NCBI RefSeq assembly: GCF_027887165.1
Contig: NC_077227.1
Location: 62,810,607-62,874,606 of the forward strand
Length of the DNA: 64,000 nucleotides
From: Monodelphis domestica
Lineage: Eukaryota > Chordata > Mammalia > Didelphimorphia > Didelphidae
Direction of reading: 5' to 3'
The translations under genes were made by a program, and so were the position numbers. Under the pieces are notes generated by a model, which saw only the letters and a list, made by a program, of their open reading frames with translations, had not been told where the DNA came from and did not search any database. Below, piece after piece: positions 56,480 through 64,000 of the stretch (positions are counted from its first letter, which is position 1; each line of letters starts with the position of its first letter).

Positions 56480-57165
56480 TTGAATTGGTTTCTCTTTCCC
56501 TTTCCTCTTAGAGATGTGCAGTGACCTTTCCACCTATACCTTGCTGATTAATTGCATAATTACTTAGAAGCCACATTTTGCTACTCAGGGTATATTTGGT
56601 CTAAAAATATTTTCATGTGAAAAACATTCCAGGACCTAAAAATATCTCACTAGCAAATGCTCAGGGTAACTGCCTAGTGGTGTTTGATGTCAGTTATGGC
56701 TCCATTTCTAGTGAGTCTTGAGAAGCATAAAGAAGATGGGGCAGATCTTGTCTTGGATGGTCTTGGCCAAGAAGGCAGAAAGAAACTCATCATCCCCAGG
56801 AGAATGGTGGTGGGGGAGAGCAAGGAAATGCTCATAGATGCTCAGGTTATTACTTGTTCCCTCTCTTCTAGTTCTAAACAATAGACTTCCTTCTAGAGGT
56901 AGGGGGGAAGTCTGACTCTTGTCAGATAGCTTCCCAGGACCAGTTTTAAATGTTTTTAAAATGTTTTCCTTTTCTCTGATCTAGAATATTACATCTGCCC
57001 TAGGAAGGGAACCATATCTGGGGAGAGACCCAGGAATAGGGTACTTTCTGCATAAACTAACAAAGAAGAGCAAAGCTGGGATAGAACAAATCCAGAGTAT
57101 AAGGGCAAACATTTTCTGTCTTAGAGCAGCTCTCTTAAAGGAACTAATGGGATTAAATACATTCA
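56480..57165. other. Intron sequence, unassigned
   Basis: No repeat recognised. A charged open stretch at about 56703-56845 has a splice-like 'ttctag' before it, but its phase does not join the transmembrane exon. Confidence 0.35.
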
Positions 57166-57169
57166 GGGT

Positions 57170-57401
57170 TTTTTTTTTTTTTTTTTTAGTTCTTTGTGTA
57201 TGTTTTTAAACTCTTGTCTTCTGGATTAGGATGGATACCAACTATATTAATTTCAAGGCAGAAGAATGGTAAGGACTAAGCAACTGAGGTTAAGTCACTT
57301 GCCTAGGTCACACAGCTAGGAAGTTTCTGAGGCTAGATTTTAACCCAGGACCTCTTGTTTCCAGACCTGGCTCTCAATCCACTGACCCACCTAGCTGTCC
57401 C
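57170..57401 (-). mobile_element. Poly(A)-type CORE-SINE
   Basis: Long T-run followed by the tail block, CORE and head 'cacctagctgtcccc'; lies in the inferred intron. Confidence 0.9.
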
Positions 57402-57534
57402 CATCTATGAGATTTATTGATTCATTCATATGACTCCAGAGCTGAAAAGTTCAGCCTTTCTGATTTTACATATCAGGAAAGCCCCTGAGATATAAAGTAG
57501 AATGTTCAGTGTTATATAGCTAATAAGTGGCAAG

Positions 57535-57712
57535 CTTCCTTTCCTTTCCTTTCCTTTCCTTTCCTTTCCTTTCCTTTCCTTTCCTTTCCTTTCCTTTCCT
57601 TTCCTTTCCTTTCCTTTCCTTTCCTTTCCTTTCCTTTCCTTTCCTTTCCTTTCCTTTCCTTTCCTTTCCTTTCCTTTCCTTTCCTTTCCTTTCCTTTCCT
57701 TTCCTTTCCTTT
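57535..57712 (+). repeat. (TTTCC)35 pentanucleotide array
   Basis: About 176 bases of almost perfect TTTCC units abutting the poly(T) side of the SINE. The open frames it creates on both strands are artefacts. Confidence 0.97.
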
Positions 57713-57910
57713 TTTAAATTCTTACCTTCCATCTTAGAATCAGTACTGTGTATTGGTTCTAAGGCAGAAGAGTGGTAAGGGTGAGGCAATGAGGATCAAG
57801 TGACTTGCTCAGGGTCACACACCTGAGAAGTGTCTGAGGTCAAACTTGAACTCAGGACCTTCCATCTCTAGGCCTGGCTCTCAATCCACTGAGCCACCCT
57901 GCTGCCCCCT
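57711..57910 (-). mobile_element. Poly(A)-type CORE-SINE
   Basis: Full-length copy from 'tttttaaattcttaccttcc' to 'ccctgctgccccc'. The pentanucleotide array sits at its tail. Confidence 0.95.
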
Positions 57911-57950
57911 AATTCATTGCTCTTCCTACTAAGTGCACCATTCATTCATT

Positions 57951-58095
57951 AATTCATTCAGCCACCCAATATTTATTAAGTGTTTACTTTGTTTAAGGCA
58001 TTGCTCTAAGCATTGCAGAAGAAAAACAAAATGAATAAGACATAGTTCATACCCTAAAGGAGCTTCCTGTCTCCAAGAGAGGAAATGCACAAAAT
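57951..58095 (-). mobile_element. L2-type LINE 3' fragment
   Basis: 'caatatttattaagtgttta' and 'cctaaaggagcttcctgtct'. Confidence 0.7.
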
Positions 58096-58112
58096 AAAAG
58101 AAATTAATTTGA

Positions 58113-58338
58113 AGCAGGTAAGCTGATACAGTGGAAAGAGCACCAGGTCTGGAGTGAGGAAGACCTGAGTTCAAATCTTATCTCAGACACTAGCTGTGTG
58201 CCCCTTGGTAACTCACCTCATCTTATTTGCCTCAGTTTCCTCATCAGTAAAATGAGCTAGAGAAGGAAATGGCAAACTACTCCAGTCTTTTTGCCAAGAT
58301 CATGAAGAGTTAGACACAACCGACACAACTTTAGAGGT
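58113..58338 (+). mobile_element. Mar-1-type CORE-SINE
   Basis: Head, CORE, 'gagctagagaaggaaatggc' and 'catgaagagttagacacaac'. Lies in the inferred intron. Confidence 0.93.
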
Positions 58339-58648
58339 GGGGATCCAGAAACAATAAAGAATTGATCCATATTCACAAAGTGAGGGCATGAGCAAAGGCA
58401 TGAAGGCAGTAATCATTGTGAGATGGATGAGGAGCAGTCAGTTGTTCTGAAACTCAATTGGGAAGGGGCAATAAAGTTAGGAGTAGCCTGGTGCAGTGTC
58501 AGCACACAGAGGGCATTGAATGCCAGGTTAGACATAATGGATGTACATTTACAGTCATTACTTTATATCCTATCCACTGCAGATGGTTGATGAGAATAGG
58601 GATGACAGAGAATGCTACCATTTTTAACAGTGTGAAAACTTTTTGCAG

Positions 58649-58715
58649 GCTTCGCTGTACTCAGGACTGGTACCATCTGTTCCAACGCAAATGTTTCCCT
58701 GGGCTGTTTAATCAT
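58649..58715 (+). CDS. First C-type lectin-like domain exon
   Basis: A 67-base exon follows 'actttttgcag' and ends at a 'gtaagt' donor in phase 0. After one base that completes the upstream codon it encodes 22 residues: LRCTQDWYHLFQRKCFPGLF and NH. C-x2-DW-x7-KC-F is the opening motif of group V C-type lectin-like domains (CLEC2, KLR and related receptors). The exon stops soon after the second Cys, earlier than the usual first lectin exon, which continues to the W and C of the first helices. No exon with the later WIGL or WxW motifs was found before position 64000. It could belong to a functional receptor continuing downstream, or be a relic. Confidence 0.55.
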
Positions 58716-59077
58716 GTAAGTAAAAAAAGAAAAATTTCTTGTAGCTCTGTTCATCTCCATTAAGCAGCTCTTCTGTTTGAACACCTGCTTGGTACTAACT
58801 TGTATGACTGGGCGGGAGTTTGTCCATGCAAAGAGGCTGCAGTTAGGGAAGAGGGTCACGATGCCATCTTGGTGTGAGTCGGAGGCAACTGACCAGAGAT
58901 TTGTGTCCTAGTTTCCCCTTCTGTTTAAATGGAATCAAATCTACTCACCTGGGATCTTATGAGTGGAGAAGGGAAGGTGGTGGCGAGAGGGGAAACTGAC
59001 TGGGAAGAATTAGATGATTAATTTAATTTCTTTTAATAAATTTTAATGATATGTACTTGTACATATATGTGTATACA
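58716..59077. other. Intron or flanking sequence
   Basis: I searched for the next lectin exon in the phase left by the donor at 58716. Acceptor-like sites here lead to stops and carry no lectin motif. Confidence 0.3.
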
Positions 59078-59297
59078 TTGTAAAGTATGCAAAATGCTTC
59101 ACAGATTTTAACTCATTTGATTGTTATAACAACCCTATGAGGTAGACGCTCTTGTTATCCCTCTTTTATAGATCCCTCATATTACAGATGAGGAAACTGA
59201 GGCTTAAGAGGGTCAAGAGATTTGCCCAGGGTCACACAGCTAATAAGTATCCAAGTTAGGATTTGAACTCAATCCTTCTTGCCTCTGGGTCCAGCAC
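59078..59297 (-). mobile_element. MIR-type SINE, nearly full length
   Basis: 'ataacaaccctatgaggtag', 'ttacagatgaggaaactgag' and 'gggtcacacagctaataag'. Confidence 0.88.
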
Positions 59298-59582
59298 TAA
59301 ATTTGTTGGGCACTTGTTATTTGCAAGAGAGTGGGGATATAAAGACAAAAGGGAAAAAAGCTCCCACCCTCCAGAAGCTTATTGAAGACATACAATTTGT
59401 GAATAGAAAAGCTAATGCAAAGAATATGAGAAATAACACAAAATAATTTCTAGAAGGAGAGAACACTAATACCTGAAGGCAGGAGGAAGGGTAAGGAAAG
59501 GCCTCCTGAAGGAGGTGGCATCTGAGCTGTTCACTGAAGGAGGTCAGAATACTAGAATTGGAATGCCTTCCAGACACCTGTT
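59298..59582 (-). mobile_element. L2-type LINE 3' region
   Basis: 'ttgttgggcacttgttattt' then 'gcctcctgaaggaggtggca'. Confidence 0.6.
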
Positions 59583-59833
59583 CAAAGGAGCATCTCTGAA
59601 GCCAGAGCACAAACTCTGCACCAGAGAGCATTAGCTGGAAAGATATTCCCACAACTCTGACTAGGAAGTACAAGAAAGCTTTGCCCCAGTCTCTGTTGCC
59701 TTGGTTTGCTGCCTTATTCATCAGGCCCCTTTTATATAATCTATTTGTGCTTGGCTTATAATAGAACCTCCTGAGCTCACATTGGTCAGTTGGGCACTAT
59801 ACATTGATCCTGAAGTAGTGATATCATTTTGGA

Positions 59834-60246
59834 CCTCCCTCCCTCCCTCCCTCCCTCCCTCCTTCCTTCCTTCCTTCCTTCCTTCCTTCCTTCCTTCCTT
59901 CCTTCCTTCCTTCCTTCCTTCCTTCCTTCCTTCCTTCCTTCCTCCCTCCCTCCCTCCCTCCTTCCTTCCTTCCCTCCTTCCTTCCTTCCTTCCTTCCTTC
60001 CTTCCTTCCTTCCTTCCTTCCTTCCTTCCTTCCTTCCTTCCTTCCTTCCTTCCTTCCTTCCTTCCTTCCCTTCCTTCCTTCCCTCCTTCCTTCCCTCCTC
60101 CCTCCCTTCCTTCCTCCCTCCCTCCCTCCCTCCCTCCCTTCCTTCCTTCCTTCCTTCCTTCCTTCCTTCCTTCCTTCCTTCCTTCCTTCCTTCCTTCCTT
60201 CCTTCCTTCCTTCCTTCCTTCCTTCCTTCCTTCCTTCCTTCCTTCC
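59834..60246 (+). repeat. (CCTT)n/(CCCT)n compound microsatellite
   Basis: About 410 bases of CCTT with blocks of CCCT and a few phase slips. It runs directly into a CORE-SINE whose tail block it has replaced. Long open frames on both strands here are repeat artefacts. Confidence 0.97.
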
Positions 60247-60371
60247 TGGCAATGGGGGTTAAGTGACTTGTCCAGGGTTACACAGCTGGGAAGTATCTGA
60301 GGCCTGATTTGAACCCAGGATGTCCCATCTCCTGGCCTGACTCTCTATCTACTGAACCACCTAGTTGCCTA
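60247..60371 (-). mobile_element. Poly(A)-type CORE-SINE, tail replaced by microsatellite
   Basis: Begins at 'ggcaatgggggttaagtgac' and continues through the CORE to 'cacctagttgcc'. The usual tail block is missing and the CCTT array stands in its place. Confidence 0.92.
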
Positions 60372-61080
60372 TGCCTCTTCCTTTCAAGTTAACAAACATT
60401 TATTTTTGCTGTTATGTTATTATGGTAGGGATGAACCTTTTTGCCAGGGAGTCAGCCCAAGGTCCATCCACAACTTTTGATGATAGTAGAAGAAATAAGA
60501 TTGGAAGTATGATAGATATCACTTGCTGACTATATTCAAGCATATATTTTTAGTGTCATTAAGTAATAACCACCTTCTTTTCCTTCCACACTGCTACCCT
60601 GAGTTACTATGTAGCTCCAACAGCTTGTCCCCCTTATGGGTCAGAGACTTCCAAAACTTGGGATGTGGTGGCCATCATTATGATTAGCTGTCCTTATTGT
60701 TCCAGAGTCCTGAAGCTATTGTTTATATTAATATTAATTAATAATGAATATGTAATTCATATCATATAATATAAAATAAATTTCTATTAAGTCATTGTTT
60801 ATATTAATGTTAATAGTGGATGCATAATTATACTTATATTAAGCTCTTGTTTATATTAATGCACAAATCCCAATTTTTCTGGGGATGGAGCATGAATTCT
60901 GCAAATAAAATGAATCAGTTCTGAGTCTCATTTTAACCAGCCATTCCCCAAAAATCCAGCAACATTATCTCTTGCCTTCTACAGACTGTCCACTCCTAGG
61001 TTTAGAAACTCTTTTAGCTGGTAGATAGTTTTCTACTCTAGTTCAGTGTTCAACTTGGCTAGATCTCTGTCCTTCAGGGT
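60372..61080. other. Unassigned AT-rich sequence
   Basis: Includes three copies of 'ttgtttatattaat' (see findings). Acceptor-like sites near 60983 and 61036 open frames with early stops and no lectin motif. Confidence 0.3.
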
Positions 61081-61096
61081 ACTTTTGTGAATTTCT

Positions 61097-61300
61097 TTTT
61101 TTTTTTAAACCCTTACCTTCCGTCTTGGAGTCAATACTGTGTATTGGCTCCAAGGCAGAAGAGTGGTAAGGGCTAGGCAATGGGGGTCAAGTGACTTGCC
61201 CAGGGTCACACAGCTAGGAAGTGGCTGAGGCCAGATTTGAACCTAGGACCTCCCGTCTCTAGGACTAGCTCTCAGTCCACTGAACTACCCAGCTGCCCCC
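61097..61300 (-). mobile_element. Poly(A)-type CORE-SINE, youngest-looking copy
   Basis: The 204-bp full-length copy is flanked by a perfect 16-bp duplication, acttttgtgaatttct (61081-61096 and 61301-61316), with an intact T-run. Confidence 0.97.
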
Positions 61301-61444
61301 ACTTTTGTGAATTTCTATTAAATTAACAGAATGAGTAGAACCCAAGGGTGGGTATAAGGTATAAGCCAGGTCACTATTATAGCTATGGGGCATCATTGTC
61401 TTTTTTTAATTTTTAAAATTAATTTTTTTTATCATTGTCTTTTA

Positions 61445-61808
61445 AAAATTAAAATACTCCAGTAAAAAGTCATCTCATCAGATGGGCTAAGCCAGGTTGA
61501 GGCTATCCAATGGGCCTGAAACCCATTGGTGAGTTTGAGGGGTCTCTACTCCCAGAATGTAAAGATTTCCCTGTTGGAATGGGCAGATGAGAACAATTTG
61601 TTCCAATGGCCATGAAGGTGCCTGAAGCAGGTGCTGTGGAATGCTTAGAGCTTGTTCAGACACTAGAGGCCAAGTTCATACATTACAGTCTGGACCATCA
61701 CCAGTCATCTTCACTTTTGTCTTGCCACTGGACTATGATGACTGGAAGGGAGAAGTAGACTGATGAGTTAGCCCAACTCTGCTTCACTGAAATCTAGTTC
61801 ACTGAATG
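61445..61808 (+). mobile_element. Possible RTE-type LINE or related repeat
   Basis: 'gaatgcttagagcttgttca', 'tctggaccatcaccagtcat' and 'tcttgccactggactatgat' recur in marsupial DNA as I remember it. The family name is unsure. Confidence 0.35.
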
Positions 61809-62588
61809 AATGAACACATCATTATAGATAACTATGCACACGTATACACACATGTATTTAGTCTTATATGGAAATGGGAAGTAATCACAGAGGGTAGGCA
61901 GTGTTGTAACCAAGCAAATACCAGATAATTTAGGGAAGCTGAGAGCATCAGGGAAGTTTTCCTGTAGGAGTTGGCATCTGCACTCAGCTTTAAGAAATTT
62001 AAGTATTTCAAGAATTAAGGAGAGTTGTGAAAGCAATTCATATGTAGGGAGCAGCTTAAGTAGAGGCTCAGAAGAGGGAGATAAGATTGCAGATAAGAAC
62101 CTTGGGAAATAGATCAATTTGGTTGGATTATAAAATTTTTGAAAGTAAATAACATGAAAAGTACTTATTTGAAAATATAGTGATATACAAAAACAACCTA
62201 TTTCTGAAGATGGCAGGTGGCCAAGTGGCATGGAAAGGGTGGAAAAATTAAACCTTAAGCTTCAACCAAAAATAAAATGTAGTAGGGGACACAGAAGCCT
62301 AGTTTCTATTTAATATCAATGATTACTTTGGATGTTATAATTGTCTTATACAATGCATATTTAGGAACACTTCACCAGTTTGGAATTCAGTTCTCTGTCA
62401 ACTTCAGTTCCTAGAGCACAACTGAGAAATAGAAAGGAAGCAAAAAAGTGGTAATCAAAACTGATATCACAAAATCTATGCAGAATAAACATTTTCCATT
62501 GGTCCTTACTCAGGTCCTATTGATACTTACTTTGCACATAATTTTATTAAAATTTATGATCTTATTTCCAAGCCTATGACATGTTAGA
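61809..62588. other. Unassigned sequence
   Basis: No exon found. Part (61900-62020) may be a decayed L2-type piece. Confidence 0.3.
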
Positions 62589-62589
62589 G

Positions 62590-63065
62590 CTGGAGAAAAG
62601 GACTGTCACACTCTGACAGCAACAGCGGCCTGACAGTCTGATAGGAACAGATTAGTCATAGTGGAGATCAGATGAAAGAATTGGGGACAGGTACCCCAGA
62701 GAAGAGAAGACTTAGAAGGGCTACCATACCATCAGGACTTTCCAAGTATTTGAAGGGGAACAATGTCAAAGGGAATTGGGTTTGTTCTGGCTCACTCCAG
62801 AGACTAGGACTAAGTTAAATAAGTAGAAGTTGCAAAAGAATAAATTAAGAGAGAATTTCCTAACAAATGGAGCTGTCCAAAATCAGAACAGGATTGCTCA
62901 CTGTAGATCTGCAAGCAAAGGTCAAGTGTGTTATCAGGGCAATCACCTTCCAACTCCAAACTTCAGGGGTTCTTCAAAGGGACAAAAATCTGGATTCTTT
63001 CTCTGGTACCCAAGAATTCACTCCTGAATTAGTTAGAAGAGAAGGATGCAGCAAAAGATTCTAGA
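62590..63065 (+). mobile_element. CR1-group LINE 3' end
   Basis: 'agaagagaagacttagaagg', 'ggactttccaagtatttgaa', 'gagaatttcctaacaaatgg' and 'agctgtccaaaatcagaaca'. Confidence 0.75.
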
Positions 63066-63420
63066 GAAGCAGGGAATAAAAGTGTTAACAACAACAATAA
63101 TCTGAGGCCATTTGGTGTGGGAACCAAAAGGTCTAACACACATCAATAAGCCCTTAAATTGCTAGTGTATTACAATATAATCCAGTCATTAAGAATGGAA
63201 AGATGTTCTCTAAGAAGGCAGGGAAACCAATTATACATTACAGAAATATTTTCATCCACATTTAATTTTTTTAAAATGTTTGATTTGATATTTAAAGCAA
63301 ATTGGTTATCTTCAATAATTTATTTTTCATACCATTCCATTCCTCTAGGTATCTGGAAGCTAAGGCTTTACTCCTATTGTTTTTGTTTATTTAATTTTAA
63401 ATTTTATTTGTCATATATCA
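63066..63420. other. Unassigned sequence
   Basis: No repeat or exon recognised. Confidence 0.35.
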
Positions 63421-63424
63421 TTTA

Positions 63425-63482
63425 TAATACACATATACACATACATATATATACGTATATGTATACGTATATATATATATAT
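63425..63482 (+). repeat. Compound (TA)n/(CA)n microsatellite
   Basis: Alternating purine/pyrimidine run adjoining the tail side of the next SINE. Confidence 0.88.
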
Positions 63483-63679
63483 TCACTCTTATCTTCTGCC
63501 TTAGAATTGATGCTGAGGATTGATTCCAAGGCAGAAGAGTGGTTAGGACTAGGAAAATGGGGGTGAAGTGACTTGCCTAGGGTCACACAGCTTTGAAGTG
63601 TTGGAGGTCAAATTTGGAACCAGGACCTCCCCATCTCCAGACCTGGTTCTTTATCCACTGAGCCATCTAGCTGTCCTCT
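63483..63679 (-). mobile_element. Poly(A)-type CORE-SINE
   Basis: Minus-strand copy with a microsatellite in place of its poly(T), ending 'catctagctgtcctc'. Confidence 0.9.
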
Positions 63680-63699
63680 ACAGGTATCCTTTGTCTGAC

Positions 63700-63818
63700 T
63701 CCAATCACATCCTGCTCAGGGAATTCACATCTTTTACTTGTTGTCTTTTTACCCCTTGCTCCTGGAATGGTTCCTAGGATATTGTAGGTGTTTTATCAAT
63801 GTGTGTTGAACTGAATGT
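63700..63818 (+). mobile_element. L2-type LINE 3' tip
   Basis: 'cccttgctcctggaatggtt' and 'taggtgttttatcaatg' fit a decayed tip. Confidence 0.4.
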
Positions 63819-64000
63819 AAGGTCTCAATCTCTGTTTCCTCTCCCTTCTTTTTTTTCTATTTTGAATAGGATATTTAATTTACTTCCATTATGTATCCCT
63901 AAACAACTTACTCACCTATGTAGTCTTCTGGGCCAGCCAGGATGATGCAAGGATGTCACACCACTGTGTTGTAGCGTTATCGTTCATAAAAGAAGAGGAG
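63819..64000. other. Unassigned sequence at the window edge
   Basis: An acceptor-like 'tattttgaatag' at about 63870 gives a stop within three codons in the phase needed by the lectin exon, so it is not taken as the next exon. Confidence 0.3.

Larger units (their letters stand above)
57405..57950 (-). mobile_element. Old CORE-SINE interrupted by a younger SINE
   Basis: 'tatatagctaataagtggca' (left) and 'attgctcttcctactaagtg' (right) are parts of one older CORE-SINE around the 57535-57910 insertion. Confidence 0.6.

Noticed and set aside
56684..56884. Charged open frame in the intron as a possible stalk exon
   Set aside because: The acceptor-like site at about 56703 gives a stop at once in the phase required by the transmembrane exon, and the donor is poor.
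57520..57789. Open frames of repeated Lys-Glu-Arg-Lys-Gly and Phe-Leu-Ser-Phe-Pro
   Set aside because: Product of the TTTCC pentanucleotide array.
59782..60300. Long open frames of repeated Ser-Phe-Leu-Pro or Arg-Lys-Glu-Gly (140-170 codons) on both strands
   Set aside because: They are translations of the CCTT tetranucleotide array; any frame through it stays open.
60975..61080. Acceptor-like sites as the next lectin exon
   Set aside because: In phase 0 they meet stops within a few codons and show no W, WIGL or Cys pattern.
63860..63900. 'tttgaatag' followed by possible exon
   Set aside because: Third codon is a stop in the needed phase.
1..64000. CRISPR arrays, operons or bacterial mobile islands
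   Set aside because: Base composition, intron-like splice signals and dense mammalian SINEs and LINEs show vertebrate DNA; no regularly spaced direct repeats with unique spacers exist.

Overview
The window is vertebrate nuclear DNA, almost certainly from a marsupial. It is packed with CORE-SINEs of two marsupial types. One is a poly(A)-tailed copy with a tRNA-like head reading 'cagtggattgagagccaggc' and a body containing 'gtgaccctgggcaagtcactt'. The other is Mar-1-like, with an RTE/BovB-related tail containing 'tggagaaggaaatggcaaac'. Old MIR, L2-type and CR1-group fragments, L1 3' ends and hAT elements lie between them. I see no bacterial features, rRNA genes, real tRNA genes or CRISPR arrays, and no complete protein-coding gene. 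Family names are from memory of the sequence types; none was checked against a library.

Layout. 1-44 kb: intergenic or intronic DNA made of nested retroelement debris, with stretches of unassigned single-copy sequence. Some of these (near 18.9, 31.6, 38.5 and 40.1 kb) look like candidate conserved non-coding elements. Clear events are a non-autonomous hAT element with an exact 8-bp target duplication (19.1-19.4 kb), a 5'-truncated L1 inside an older SINE with a 14-bp duplication (19.7-20.1 kb), a long antisense CR1-group fragment (33.2-34.2 kb), and a compact palindromic hairpin (32.3 kb). 44.7-51.3 kb: a degraded class I (gammaretrovirus-like) endogenous retrovirus on the minus strand. Its 3' LTR is at 44.8-45.5 kb next to a polypurine tract, and pol (RT, RNase H, integrase) lies at 47.9-50.9 kb. 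Pol is interrupted by in-frame stops, a frameshift and LTR-like insertions of opposite orientation. Gag and the 5' LTR were not found.

51-64 kb: more SINEs and LINEs, two very long pyrimidine microsatellites that grew at or inside SINEs, and the only host-gene signal I can support: two plus-strand exons 2.2 kb apart. The first (56405-56474) encodes a hydrophobic transmembrane segment. The second (58649-58715) encodes the start of a C-type lectin-like domain (C-x2-DW-x7-KC). Their splice phases join correctly. Together they suggest a type II membrane receptor of the NK-complex/CLEC kind, with further exons outside the window, degraded or unrecognised. The receptor's identity, expression and function cannot be read from the sequence.
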